Shown: positions 22,900-34,389, numbered from the stretch's first letter. The stretch is DNA of 64,000 bases from Dicyema japonicum (GCA_011109175.1 RDEW01000029.1:96158-160157), one strand, 5' to 3'. Numbers and translations are program-made. Notes: generated by a model from the sequence alone, not told the origin.

Positions 22900-24295
22900 T
22901 TAAAAACAAAATCGTGTATCTGTTTCAGGCGACTCCTGTCATTAGGGCTGGAAGGGTGGATGATAGCATTCGAGACAGGTCACTGGTTGTCATAATACTT
23001 TCTCTTTTGTTTTGGGGTTTGGGTGGTCTGGGCTGTAGGTCTCCAATTAGAAGGATTTTTGATTTCTATTGAAGATGGTCAATAAGGATTGATCAGAGAC
23101 ATCCAGTAAATGTTCTGAGCGTGATGTTTTAGACTTTGTAGTTTGTCGATAGAAGTGAAGGAGACAGGGGTTGACCAACAAGGACTTGCATAGTTAATTG
23201 TGATTCAATGAATTGTTTATGATGGTTAGGGCCTCTGCTTTGGCAGAAGGAATGGCCTGACACAGCTTTCATTATGTTGATTTTGCGAGAGGCCTTTGTG
23301 CATTGGTCCTTGGGTTGTTTCGTAACGGGCAGTGTTTGCACATGAATTGTTAGAATTGGTTAAAAATTAGTGAATACAATGACAATGGATTTCGACGGAG
23401 GAGATAGGTGGTTTGTTCCAAAGCACTTTTCAAGAGTGTTCAAGTGGTTGTGAACATCCTTCGTTGCTTCGTTAACGTATTTGTCTTTAGAGGCGATAAT
23501 CAGGTCATCCGCATATGATAGGAGTGTCTAAGAACTAGTTGGAATATAGGTGCAAGTTGAATAATATAAGAGACAAAGCGGAGTCTTGGAGAACTCGTTT
23601 GGATGGAATCGGTAGTGAGTGAGTCCTTCTGGAATGTGTTTCTTGTCAGCACTAAGGACAACCTCATCAAAAAAAATTTCACTGCAGCTTCAAGTGATTT
23701 GAAATTATCAACAGAAAAGTCGGATAACAATTTTTCCGTTTCTTCTCGGAAGGATCCCATTTGTACGTTTTTAATTTATTATGGTTTTTCTGTGCCTAAC
23801 AATGAGCGAAAGTAGTTCGATTGTATTATGGTCAGAGTGGAGGTCATATATAACTTTCAGGATATCGCTGAAGATAGCGAAGATATATTGGAGTGTCTCG
23901 GGAAGCTGTCCAAGTGTGTGATTTTTTTTGTCATTGAGGATAACTAGTTGTTCTAGTTAAGAGAGGATCTGAAACCCCCTCTCATTACTCTTTTGACCCA
24001 TTAGCCAAAGTGGATCCCATGTTTGAATTCGGTCGATCACGGAGGACAATTGAATAATCTTTGATGTAAGAAAGAATTGATTTCCTGGATAGTTTCGTTT
24101 CTGTAGGAGGGCAATGTCGATTTTGTGGGTAGTGAGAAAGGCACAAGTTCGGTGAATTTGTGTGAGATCGTTTATGTTGAATTGCATGACACTGAGGCAT
24201 TTCCCGTTCTTGTGAGGCCCAGGGTTCTGTTTGATGTCCCCAGCGAGGACTATGAGTAGCCAATCCGATCTTTGGGAGAGAAAGCTATTCCCCAT
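22900..24295 (-). mobile_element. Decayed LINE with 2A-like motif, endonuclease and RT
   Basis: The frame 24295-23957 starts MGNSFLSQRSDW, continues 'LLIVLAGDIKQNPGP' (a 2A-like motif) and goes straight into 'LSVMQFNINDL' and 'HKIDIALLQ', the start of an apurinic endonuclease domain. Further on, 23504-23515 encodes an intact YADD within 'LLSYADDLIIAS', the reverse transcriptase active site. The reading frame is broken in several places between and after these. It resembles jockey/CR1-type LINEs. 3' repeats and a poly-A tail were not found. Confidence 0.75.
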
Positions 24296-24645
24296 TCAAT
24301 AGTCGCCATTATCCAGTCCAACATATCAGAGGTCGTTGAACAGGTTGACAGGGGAATAATTGTAGTTCTCTTAGTTGCCAGATTAAAACTGATATTCAAT
24401 TTTCTCCACGTGAAGGTGAACCACATCGAAAATTTGGGGATCGAACCTAACAAACTTTTCACTATTAAAATTCTTAAAATGATAAAATATTTTTACAGTT
24501 TATATTTTTAAATAAGAAAGTATTAAAAATGATTAAAAATTAAAATTAACGCAATAAAATAATACAATTAATTTATAACCGGCGAACCAAATGAAATAAA
24601 TTGTAAGTAAACAAAAAATGGCATAATATATTACTTAGTGAAGGT

Positions 24646-26392
24646 TATGTTCAAAAGCCCAATTAACATCCTCACAGAATACTGTATTAAAAGGAACTTA
24701 AAAAGTACTATGAGGCCTTAAAATTAGTTCATTTGAAGGAAACAAAAATAAATTTTCCTCTCCTGAACATAGGAATATCATTTTTCATAGAAGAGGAAGA
24801 GTGTGAAATGGCTGTGGGGTTCAACAAGAAGGAAATGAAACTAAATGCAGCAATAAATGCTCTTCGAAGACTCCACGAACGAAATGAAATAACCGAATAT
24901 AACTTTGACAGTACTTTTAAGATTGAGTCAAGGAATCAATCATGAAGTGGGCCCAAAGCACAACGCCTCCTCACTGGTATCAGAATACTGTGGGATGAAA
25001 AAGATCAATTTGGTCTTTGAATGTAACAAGGTGGAGAATAGAGAGTAATAGAGAGTATTGACGATAGGTTTGAGGGGAAAGTGTACTTTAACTCCCAAGT
25101 GATAGCCTCAGCCATGGGGATCAACAAGAAGTTGGTGAAAAGAATAGCCATGAACGAGGCTCTGCTGTATCTGATAGAGGCCAACAAAGTATGAGTGATT
25201 GTAAGCCAAGTCAAGTATATTAAAGCTGGGGATTGATGCAATAAACGAGAATTTGGGGAGGAGGATCGCCCACAAATGTGAGGAGATGTACCACAACATC
25301 ATATTGACGAACCCCCAATTCTCCCTAGGGAACAGAATGCTGTCGGGAATTGTCATCCAAAGTACTATCAAACTAATAGCAGACACAATCACAGATGAAC
25401 TGTCATTGGTTAGTATGGGGACAGGTAATAACCACGTGATGGGGGAGTATATGTCACTCAATGGAGAGTGCATTCACGACAGTCACGCAGAAGTCATTGC
25501 CAGACGAGCATTCATTAAGTTATCACTGATTTTAATGTAGACTGCTATACTCTGAGATAAAACAATATTATAGAAATGCAGACCACGTGGGTAAATACTT
25601 GACGAGAGAAGAAAAGGATTGGTTCGTCCTAAGAAAGGAGTTGAGGGTTCACTTTTATGTGAGTAATATTCCGTGTGGAGTAGCCTCTAAATTGGTGAAG
25701 AATGAGAACGATTATTGTCTGGATGTGTTCAAGAAGACGAGGACCAAGATAGAGAGAGGTTGGTGACCCCTAATATTGAAGGGGAGGGGACCAAGGACTC
25801 TAAGAGTGAAGTCATACAAACATGGGATGGACTATTAAAGGGAAGTCGACTGCTAACAATGTCCTGTTCTGATAAGATACTGAAGTGGAACATCCTGGGA
25901 CTCCAAGGGAACTTGTTGGGGAACTTTGTGAAGCCGATCTATATGAATTCGATGGTGATTGTGAGTCCAATGGAGGAGAGACTTATGTTTAACGCATTTA
26001 TGGGGAGGTATGACTTGACTGGGACTGTTGACGTATACACTATCCCCACTGACCAAATGACTAAGCCTCAGAACCTGCAGAGATTCAGTCTTAACTGGTT
26101 TGAGGGTGCGGAAGTGGAGGTTGTTGATGGAATGACGGGGTCACTCAATTACTCCGATTTTAAAAGTAGCCGGCTCTGCAAGAAGGAATTTTTGAAGGAT
26201 TTTGATGAAATAGTAGATTGTAGTGATAATCTGTGCGGTTATTACCCCCACCAGTCGAACTATATTGAGGCAAAGAGTATTAATAATGGATATGTTAACA
26301 AATTGAGGGAGTTTAAGTGGGCATTGACTATTAATAATATGGGATATTGGATTACTAAACCCGGTGACATTTGCTATTTTAATTCTAATTAG
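24646..26392 (+). CDS. ADAR: Adenosine deaminase acting on RNA (ADAR)
   Basis: It is an RNA-editing enzyme that turns adenosine into inosine in double-stranded RNA. It has six exons with introns 24911-24932, 25023-25045, 25189-25210, 25519-25540 and 25760-25782 (22-23 nt). The coding total is an exact multiple of three and predicts 544 residues. Two double-stranded-RNA-binding domains come first (about residues 3-90, with 'NKKEMKLNAAINALRRL'; and about 95-165, ending 'INKKLVKRIAMNEALLYL'). The deaminase domain follows: 'GTGNNHV', 'DSHAEVIARRAFIKL' with the catalytic Glu and zinc His, 'NIPCGVAS' with the first zinc Cys, 'TMSCSDKILKWNILGLQG' with the second, and the end 'MGYWITKPGD'. All zinc ligands are present. 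There is no Z-DNA-binding domain, so it resembles ADAR2-type or invertebrate ADARs. Start ATG 24646: the next upstream ATG (24618) hits a stop two codons later. Confidence 0.93.
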
Positions 26393-27135
26393 TTTTGGTT
26401 ATTTTGGTTAGGCTTTGCTGTTCATTTAAGTCAATAAGTAGATTTGTGTGGAAATGCGCTTTTCTCTTACCTGTTGATATCTAACGGTAGGAGGGAAAGT
26501 GATTCGACTCTTTGAATCCCCGGAGTTTCTGCTACGAGGGGAATCTATGTTACATAATTGTTGTGTCACTGTCTGTTTTCATAAGGCCATTTTCCAAAGT
26601 GAGGTAAAAATGATCTTTATGACATCAAGGCCTGGTTAAGGAAAATAGAGGATTGGTCCACAAGTTATAAGTGGTCAAAATAAATTGATAATCAAATCGG
26701 GACCACGAAAGAAGGTCCCAGGGCTAGAAAAAGTCAAAATTTTGAATTTCATGGTTATGTTAAAATGACATTTTAGGAATCAGAATTAGTGAGCACATGT
26801 ATAGGTCTCAATTCGGAGAGCAGCCAGTATTTGTTAATTGCTAGTGTTTTATGAATTTTTTTTGATTAAAAAAATTTTTTACTGAAAACAGATCCTACCA
26901 GAAACAAGATCTTTTATGCAAAAGTGTAAAATAACATCTCCGTCAATGGTCACCAGAGATGGGACCAACTAACTCCAGACTAAGATAGAATGATCTCATG
27001 ATCGGGATGCACCATGTGAACTCTTTGGTCAACCATGGCCCCACATAACACACGTGGAGTTCTCAAAAGTGAAGCCAGCAATCAAACAAACACTAATTAT
27101 CAAACAAAAAAGTGAAAATGAAATAATCCACTAAA
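26393..27135. repeat. ADAR-RPL8 spacer with repeat E (copy 1)
   Basis: This is a convergent 3'-to-3' spacer. 26690-26780 contains 'GGGACCACGAAAGAAGGTCCCAGGG', 'AAAAAGTCAAAATTTTGAATTT' (split) and 'TTAAAATGACATTTTAGGAATC'. The same order is seen twice at 46860-47030, where CACGTG replaces CACGAA. I call this repeat E. It is not coding and its class is unknown. Confidence 0.55.
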
Positions 27136-28016
27136 CTAAGATTTCGCAGAAGCAAGCAGCTTCGACTTGCTGGCCCCTCGTAGTCTTCCCGTCCTCCGAG
27201 CGGCAATCAAACCAACTTTCCTTCCAGGAGGAGCATTCCTGCTGGTTGTAGAAGCCATTCCAATATGCTGGTGATTTCCTCCACCAAACGGGTGTTCCAC
27301 GGGCTGAAATAACTCTCAAGCTTACATTCATGGCAACTCCTCGCACACGTGGCCAGCACTTGCGTTTTCTCTTATACTTCCAGTATGCTCTCCCAGCCTT
27401 TAGTAAAGGTTTCTCCAGGCGTCCCCCACCAGCCACAACTCCTACAAACGGTTCACAAAACCTCACCAACCGACTACGGCTCTGTTGGTGGAAGGGTAGG
27501 TTTTCTTGATCCCTGATGGGAGTTTCACACGTGTAGTTTTCGATTCCACATTGTGGGAGATCACCGTACTATATTCCCCAGAAGCACGCGACAGCTTACC
27601 GCGATCACCACACTTTTCTTCAAGGGAGCTGATTATGGTTCCCTCTGGCATGGCTCCAATTGGAAGTACATTACCCACGCATAGATTGGCTGCAATAAGA
27701 CAATGTGGTACCCTTCAGTCCGCAATATATGTGCTGTCCTGTATAGAGTCCCTCCACAGCAGGAAAGTGCTGGGTGTCACGACCGTATTTAGTAAGATCC
27801 CTGAACTCTACTTTAGCCAACGGAGCTCCCCTTCCGGGATCGTGCACAATGTCCTACAATTATAGTGGTCTAGCGTACCTTTACAACTCCCTTGATGTAA
27901 CCATATTTCTCGGGGTGATGAAGTGGTCTAAGTTTTGCAGGAGCTTTTCTGAGATGTGTTCTCGCCTTAAAAATTGAGCCTGCTCCCTTCCTCTGAGCTA
28001 AAATAACTCTCCCCAT
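27136..28016 (-). CDS. RPL8: Large-subunit ribosomal protein uL2 (RPL8)
   Basis: It is a core 60S protein that contacts the peptidyl-transferase centre. It has five exons, with introns 27854-27878, 27690-27711, 27442-27470 and 27304-27325 (25, 22, 29 and 22 nt). The total predicts 260 residues (human 257). It starts [14 protein letters not shown] and continues '[20 protein letters not shown]', '[12 protein letters not shown]', '[13 protein letters not shown]', 'VKLPSGIKK', '[10 protein letters not shown]' and '[11 protein letters not shown]'. The highly conserved '[12 protein letters not shown]' follows, including the His modified in other eukaryotes, and it ends '[17 protein letters not shown]'. 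Because uL2 is so conserved, it is the best proof in the window that 22-29 nt stretches are spliced out. It is convergent with ADAR. Confidence 0.97.
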
Positions 28017-28180
28017 TCTAGTAACGAAATTAGTTTAACAAAAACAACGAGAATCACGTGATATTATAATAATTTATTATTATTTAGTTATTTTTAATTA
28101 ATATATATTTATTATTTTTATTTATGACACTTTTTGTCTTTATCGAGGAACCAGAAAACCCAGTTGAGGAATGGTTATCC
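28017..28180. promoter_or_regulatory. RPL8 upstream AT-rich region with one CACGTG
   Basis: Directly upstream of the RPL8 start on the minus strand: CACGTGATATT at about 28056, then an A/T-rich run to 28125. The position fits a proximal promoter. The role of the E-box-like site is a guess. Confidence 0.35.
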
Positions 28181-29750
28181 ATCCGGAGTCCTATCAGTCA
28201 TAAAGAAGGATACCATATCGAGTTCCTTTGCAGAAATTAATGAAGACAGTTTCAAAAAAGACTGGAATCTTTTGTGGACCTGGAATTCTTGGAATTACTG
28301 ATCTGGAATCACTTAATTGACTTTGACACCTTTTTCCTTGGTAATCTTGGCGTTCTTTAAATCATAATTCTGACGTCATTTCTTATACCAGTAAGTGGTG
28401 GTAGGTGATCTCTATAAAGACGTTTTAATTGCTCGGTCAAGTTTGTGATATGAATAGCCTTCTTGTAGCAAGTCGGAGGAGGGATTCGTCTAACCCCTCT
28501 AGTATGTCAATCGTACTTTCAATCTGCCTACTCTGTTTGCAATTTCATCTTTCAAGCATGCAATAAACTAGTGGAAAGGACAGTAGGGAGTGCAGCACAA
28601 ACGTAACCCTGAGTATTCATGGACTAGATAGTGTTTGGTTTGTAGTTACCCAGATTGACCCCACATATCACTGTTAAATTATCCTAGCATTTTCAGTACC
28701 ACCTCATCTGTTCCTCTTGGGATCCCTACACTCTCGCTACAGGAGATTCTCAAGTTGGATGAACCGTGTACCAGATTTCATCAAATGTCATAGAAGGGGG
28801 TTACTTCTGTAGAGTTTCTGTAGTTGTGGATGAACCACCAATAAATACTTTCCAAATATCCGCCAATTGTTGCTATGAAACAGTCACCCTGCAGGAGAAT
28901 GAGCCTTCTATGAGGACACTCACGCAAAGAGACAATTTCTTTTAATTTGGGGCTAGACGAGATTCAATACGTGCATCCACCTCTACCCTTGTTAAGAACT
29001 TTCGGCTTCCAATGTCTCCTGATGTTGTCACAAGGACTTTCTTCCGTCATGAAGCCAAGTAGACATTCTGTGGAATAGAGGTGCGTTAAAACCTCCCCAT
29101 CAATTGGCCATTGTCTACCTGGACAATCAATTAACTCATTTCCACAAAGGAATGCTCAAGTAAATGGGGGATAGAAAATGCCCCCTTTGACGTCGTCCTG
29201 GTTATTTCCAAAAAAGATTACTCATTTCCGTCACAGATAGTATTAATCAAGTCACTACATGAACGCAGTCATATTGTCATTTCTTTGCACGTGTTGCCAG
29301 ATGATGATAAAAGTCATTACGAAAGATTCTAGAACTTCAACATTTCATCATTTCTCCCATCTCATAGGGGAAACCCCGTCACGTGGCTAAAATAATCAAT
29401 TTCCTAAGGCATCAATAAAAGGAAAAGTACCGCCTTAGAATTCTCGCCAATTTATTGGTCGCCTGCGAGTTCCAGAACAGTCCAGTTCCGAAGTGAGACA
29501 TCAGTAAAGACGGCGTCACCCGTCAAGCCAGAAGACATCGTATGTCACCAGTGGGGTCGCCTGAATCGCGATTAGTTTTCGGTTTGATCCCCACTAAGAG
29601 CCGACAAATAATTTCATTTGAGAATCCACCCCCACTTTAATTTGTCATATGTTCACCATACTCCTTCTCATGTTTGATGTACGAGTCAGTTTTGTCACAA
29701 TTGAGGATATTGAGGATATCACGTCTCTAAAACTACGCAACAAGGACAGA
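28180..29750. other. Repeat-derived stretch, no gene supported
   Basis: 28180-28320 is a weak copy of repeat F (ends GGAATCACTTAATTGAC). 29460-29560 holds a minus-strand SINE family 1 body piece ('CAGTCCAGTTCCGAAGTGAG', 'GGCGTCACCCGTCAAGCC'). The remainder has short frames and no conserved protein. Confidence 0.45.
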
Positions 29751-29764
29751 TGAAATGGATTCCT

Positions 29765-29880
29765 TCACGACGTAGAATCTCTCTTCCGATTTATATCTTA
29801 ATAACTCCCATCCAATGACGTAGAATCTCTCTTCCCGATTTATATCTTAATAACTCCCATCCAATGACGTAGAATCTCCT
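29765..29880 (+). repeat. 48/49-bp tandem repeat
   Basis: Two adjacent units start GACGTAGAATCTCTCTTCC and end 'AACTCCCATCCAAT'. The second unit has one extra C, and a third partial unit (GACGTAGAATCTCC) follows. It is non-coding. Confidence 0.8.
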
Positions 29881-30470
29881 TGATGATGACCAACAACATC
29901 TGCATCCATGTTGCTTTTTGCTGGTCGAAGGGGATTTCAATATGCTTCTGTCCTTAGAAGTGAGTCATTCTATTGATTGTTCCGCATCTGTTTCATGTAT
30001 CCTGTGCCACAGTTGGGGTCCTTTCTGGCCATGTTAATATGTCCCTTTTCGTTCTTCACAAAGGTTGGCGCTTCCTTAATGGGAGTGGGCAATGGTCATT
30101 TTAAGATCACTGTCAATCATGTCCACTGTAGAAGCAAGTATTAGTCCCTTCCTTATGTAGGGGTAATTCAAAATCTATTGGAAGTAGATTTCGATAACCC
30201 GGTAGTCAGAATTCTTCCTGTGACCTGACCACGTGGTGTTGCGTTTGGTTGGGTACATGAAAGCAGTGTTGCAGGTGAATAAATTATTTGCCTGTCAGAA
30301 ATCGACAAGTAAGGTTCTTAGCATTTTTTTTCTTAAGGATTCTCATTATTTTGAGTTGTAGTACCCCCTGTCATTAATGCTCCAGTATTGGGGTATATTG
30401 GAAACCGAATCATTCCATATTATTACCCCAGGATCTCCGTGTTAAAAGGAAAATTCCTAACTAACTAAGT
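29880..30470. other. No gene recognised
   Basis: Mixed composition, short frames, and one GACCACGTGGTG site near 30230. Nothing else supported. Confidence 0.35.
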
Positions 30471-30479
30471 GACTCCAGA

Positions 30480-30625
30480 CCGATAAGGGGGAGGTCCTAT
30501 CTGACGTGGACAAGAATCCTGGATGGCTCTTCAGAAAGGACATCTCATATCTCGGGTGGTTTTTGAGGGATTTGGTGATGTCTTCGTAGAGGGGCTGTTG
30601 GGTTGACTAGCTGCCCTCACCAACT
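30480..30625 (+). repeat. Repeat G (copy 1)
   Basis: About 75% identical by eye to the minus strand of 45290-45435. Shared blocks are 'AATCCTGGATGGCTCT', 'AGAAAGGACAT' and 'GTAGAGGGGGCTGTT'. Translated, both give 'LSDVDxNPGWLxRKD'. It may be a fragment of a transposon-coded protein; the family is unknown. Confidence 0.55.
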
Positions 30626-30934
30626 TCAGTTGTCGTCCTATAAAAACTGCTTCAGGAAGCGTACAAAAAGTTGAAGCCATGACCGAAGAAGACGCAATTG
30701 AATTTACTGTGGAATACTAAAGGCTATAATGGAAAAGATCATGTCACACTCGAGCCCAGGTGAAGACTTGGTCAAAATTGATTTTAGGAACTCACAACTT
30801 TTATTAGGAGACAGAAAAGCTGTCAGATCAAGAAACGCTAAATTATTCGCCATCTGTGCTCAGTCATCATCTGGACCTGTAACATAAGTAACACAGGCGA
30901 AACAGAAGGAAGAAGTCGTCCAGTCTTTGCAGTT

Positions 30935-31060
30935 GTGAGAACCCCTCCAATGGAGTGGGGGAGACCAAATGTTTCTTTTCATTCCATCCCGACAATGGGC
31001 GTCACACAACGCCAATCCAATAGAACGAGAGAATGAAGAGAAGAAAGGAAGAGAAACCCT
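30935..31060 (+). repeat. Repeat C (copy 2)
   Basis: The blocks 'GCAGTTGTGAGAACCCCTCCAATGGAGTGGGGGAGA' (over 30938-30973), 'AAATGTTTCTTTTC' and 'AATGGGCGTCACACAACGCC' follow the order of repeat C at 4155 and 56310. The CACGTG of the other copies is mutated here (CACACA). Confidence 0.65.
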
Positions 31061-31244
31061 AGCCAGAATGAATATTTAGTGGTAAATTAAGGCAAATCGG
31101 TACAACTTCCAATCTTCTTTTTTGAGTAAGTTACGTCAACTAATGCACATGTTCGATTACGTCAGACTAAAGTGCCCAATGTCGATTATTTGATTAAGCC
31201 TTGTTCAGTAAAGCATTTTTTACTAATCAGTCATATTTTGAAAG

Positions 31245-31455
31245 TTAACAAGGTTGAGAAATGGCCAGGGTTTCCTACGCTTCTGCAATGAGCTAGGAAA
31301 ACGATTCAATGAGAGGGTGGTTCACGGAGAGGCCGCCAATAGAAATTCCCTTGCAGACACGATAGAAGCAATTGGGTCGCTGGGGGATCACTCAAGGAGG
31401 GTTCGAGAGCTATTGGAGGCAGGGATCACCAAATTAGTTGGTTTAACATTTCTTT
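31245..31455 (+). repeat. Repeat F (copy 2), probable LINE 3' end
   Basis: The best copy of repeat F. The frame reads 'GFLRFCNELGKRFNERVVHGE', then 'GSLGDHSRRVRELLEAGIT', and the DNA ends GGCAGGGATCACC. Endings of the GGATCAC(T)TAATT type also close other LINE-like fragments (9990, 28305, 41430, 53450, 61465). Confidence 0.6.
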
Positions 31456-31479
31456 CTTGGTGGTCTTGAGTTGAGAGTT

Positions 31480-32560
31480 ACCCCCTCATGATTGCGAACC
31501 AAATTTTCTGAAGGTACCATCGCGTCGTTGTAAAATCTCCCATTTGTTATCTGCAGGACATCCAATCGTTAGTTAGTTACCCCAACCGTATAAACATTTT
31601 GGAGGTTGGCCGCCATCAATCAGCCAGGTCAAAGTTATGGGGGCTCCCAAAAGTCCCTTAGAATCATTACTGGTCCTGAAAAGATTTGTGGGGGAAGGGA
31701 GCCGAAATTCATATCCATCCCAAAAGCAGAAATGATCCGAGAGGATTGAATTGTTGATGGATTGAACTGTACCCCAATTCATATAAGCTGAGCACGTGTG
31801 ACTTTTTAGAAAAATAGAAAATCACACTCAAAATATTTGTGTCGTTTAAATTCTGAGATTTGATTTGAGGCCGCCCATAAATTCCGGACATTTCTCTTCA
31901 ATCAGATTTAATCATATCATACTAAGAACATTCGAGAATAACTACCTATTCTCCCCGTCCCTTCACAGGGAGATAGGTCCTCAAATATAACGAGATTCCA
32001 ATCCAGGACATAATACTGTAACAGACTTGTACATCAACTGTCCCCTGAGTCGATCATAGAGGTACGTGACAACCCCAATCCTCCAGGAAGCCAAATTTAA
32101 GTATAAAACTCCCATTATGGACGTGGCTAAGATTGATTCGGTAAATACAGTCTTGGATAACTGAATTCATGAAGCATCCACACCAGACTGATGGGACCAA
32201 TTCAAAAACCCTTCGATCTGAGATGTCTTTACTTATTTGAGCACTCAACCTAGCACATTCTGACCCACGGAGACAGCAACCAGCACAACTTCCCTATTCT
32301 GTAATATTCAAATATGAATATTCAGATTAGCACATTTCTACTGGGTTCCTACAAAGAAATTGGACATCATATATTCATCCCTGACCAAACCCTCTTATGA
32401 AGATTGCATTATGAAAACTATTCCGCTAAAGAATGAAGTGATGTCCGCGACGGTAGGACGTGGGACAAAAATGGAAGAGGGCGGACCTACTTCTCCACCT
32501 CTCTTCGGAAGCCTGTAATGAAGTATTGGAAGATGGATTTGGTCGGCACAAGCAGATGTT
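31480..32560 (-). other. Unresolved minus-strand frames
   Basis: Short minus-strand frames at 31573-31782, 31709-31891 and 32054-32248 have protein-like composition (for example 'DGYEFRLPSPTN' and 'WLIDGGQPPKCLYGW', both from 31573-31782) but no family I recognise. I could not join them with 20-30 nt introns into one convincing chain. They may be a degenerate element or an unknown gene. Confidence 0.25.
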
Positions 32561-32942
32561 CTCCCTTTGGTTCCTTCCTTGGATTAGTTAGTTATGACTG
32601 TTTGTGCTGGGCTTACAATGGTAAGCCTGGGGTTAATAATAATACCAACGCACGTGAGTAAATCTGGATATAACTTGAGTACTTAGAGAATGTGGTTTGA
32701 TTAAAGACCCCCATAAGATAATCTGATTTGCTGATAATCTAAAGTACAAATTACTCAAATGTTTAATGAACTAAAAATATTTAACAGAAATGAAAAATCC
32801 ATAAATTAATTAATCAATGTAAATATTGATTATCGCGAATGAAACTATGGAAATAAGCGATTGATTACGTTATAACAACGCCAACTAGGCTACTTTCAAA
32901 CTGTAAGGTCAACTGACGTGATAATTAATCATTTTTCTAAGA

Positions 32943-33433
32943 ATGGATGAGACTCATTTTAATGTCAGTAGTGTCGATCAAATATTCTCGAATTGTGGCA
33001 CAGGAATGGCTAATAGCCAGTCTTCGGAGGGGACTGACCATCCCCCATACCAAATCTTCCCAATTTCAGTAGGTGATCCCCTCTTAATGCACCAATATGA
33101 CTATAACTGCGGTCAAGATCAGTTCTTTCAAGGTTAGTAAGCAATTGGGATCATCGTAGAACAAATCAACCCAATAAACTACTCTGGGAGTCGTTATGCT
33201 GAGAAAAACGAGACTTCCGACGCTCAAAGGAAGCAGCAACTGAGACTCGTAAAGAACAGGTCCCCTAAAATTGAGATATTAACAGGGAGGCAGCAAGAGA
33301 ATGCAGAAAGAAGAAAAAGGAGTACGTCCAGTGTTTGGAACAGCGTGTTAAATTGTTGGAGACCCAAAATAAGCTTCTCATCGAGGAACTAAAAAATCTA
33401 AAAATATTGATACAAAAGAAAGAAAATAAGTGA
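32943..33433 (+). CDS. CREB: CREB/ATF1-type bZIP transcription factor, short form
   Basis: It has three exons with introns 33133-33159 and 33260-33285 (27 and 26 nt), and the coding length is an exact multiple of three. It predicts 145 residues. The C-terminal half is a complete CREB bZIP. The basic region reads 'RLVKNREAARECRKKKKEYV', keeping the Asn and Cys/Arg that read CRE half-sites. It is followed by a leucine zipper 'CLEQRVKLLETQNKLLIEEL' with regular heptads, and it ends shortly after, as CREB does. The N-terminus is Ser/Asn/Gln-rich. I do not see the PKA-target kinase-inducible motif (RRxSY) of CREB, so phosphorylation-dependent CBP binding may be missing or replaced. Nuclear. ATG 32943 is preceded by an AT-rich stretch (32740-32940). 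Confidence 0.9.
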
Positions 33434-33589
33434 ATTTACTATATTTTAATATTTTTGATATTAACATTTTACTGTTCGGTCTATGAATTTGAGTTCCTCC
33501 ACTGAGAGACTCTAACATAACATTTGACTCCTGTCTATCTAAGGACTGGGAATGAACAGATACACGTGGTATAACTCGTCGATGGATTT

Positions 33590-33890
33590 TCTTAATACTC
33601 TATCAACCTCCCCCGGTCCTAGTGGGACGTACCCTCTCTAAGTATCACGTCAATCCATATCATTGTAGGTACCGTTCCACTGAGGTAAAGAAGAGAGAGA
33701 TCCTTTTCGAATGTCGACCAGGAACTGAGCGTCTTCTGAATTGGGTAGATCCCATGACGTCTCTTAGAAATCGAAGAATGCAAAGGCGAGTAAGGAATCC
33801 AGGTAGCGATGTTGGAATCGAACCCACAGCTAATCACGAAGCGAGTGACAGCACTAACCACTACAATACCTGTCCTTTCCAGTTTGAATG
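33590..33890 (-). mobile_element. SINE family 2 (reference copy)
   Basis: Minus-strand head: 'GGACAGGTATTGTAGTGGTTAG' (A-box) and 'TGGGTTCGATTCCAACATCG' (perfect B-box). The body contains 'CTTCGATTTCTAAGAGACGTC', 'CAATTCAGAAGACGCTCAG' and 'CTGGTCGACATTCG'. Plus-strand frames across it (33622-33891) are translation of the SINE, not genes. Confidence 0.75.
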
Positions 33891-34129
33891 ACAAATTTCG
33901 TCATTTTGATTTTATTGGTTTACTACTAATAAAAGGTTCATTAACACGTTTGAACTCATACCATCTGTTTCAACCACCACAACTGTGTACCATTTAACTT
34001 AATAGGCATTATTGTCTTAAGATACTTAATTGCTTTACTAGATCAATAATTTTCTTAATTTAGTCTTACACTGTGTAGATCCCCCATTTTGTGAACCTGT
34101 CAATCAAACTAAAAATTATTTTCTGATAG

Positions 34130-34380
34130 AGCTGGAAATATCCAGGTGCTTAGTGATTCGAATGTCGTTGCTGTCCATTAATCTACAAACCTCTTAGGTG
34201 ACGAGAGACCCCGCATCAATGATATCTCACTGTGGAACAACATTGTCGACAGGGACTCGTACGCAGCCAAAAAGAAGTTACGAACATTTCTAATGCCTAG
34301 ACCCACTTCATATGATTAATTAACATAACCGTTATTTCCCTCTTGAAATAAAGCGTGTGCCTCCCCAAGTGGATACTTAA
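34130..34380 (+). mobile_element. SINE family 1, degraded
   Basis: 'GTGATTCGAATGTCGTTGCTGTCC' is the B-box region. Blocks 'GGTGACGAGAGACCCCGCATCAATGA', 'TCACTGTGGAACAACATTGTC' (cf. CGGAACTGGATTGTC) and 'TAACCGTTATTTCCCTCTTGAAATAAAGCGTGTG' follow in family order across 34198-34370. Confidence 0.6.
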
Positions 34381-34389
34381 GTAGCAAAA

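Noticed and set aside
25656-25681. GTGAGTAATATTCCGTGTGGAG as an ADAR intron
   Set aside because: It fits GT-AG by length but encodes the zinc-binding 'VSNIPCGV' and must stay in the mRNA.
29765-29880. CRISPR-like array
   Set aside because: Units are directly adjacent without variable spacers and the genome is eukaryotic.
33622-33891. 89- and 91-codon frames on both strands
   Set aside because: Both are translations of a SINE with clear A and B boxes.
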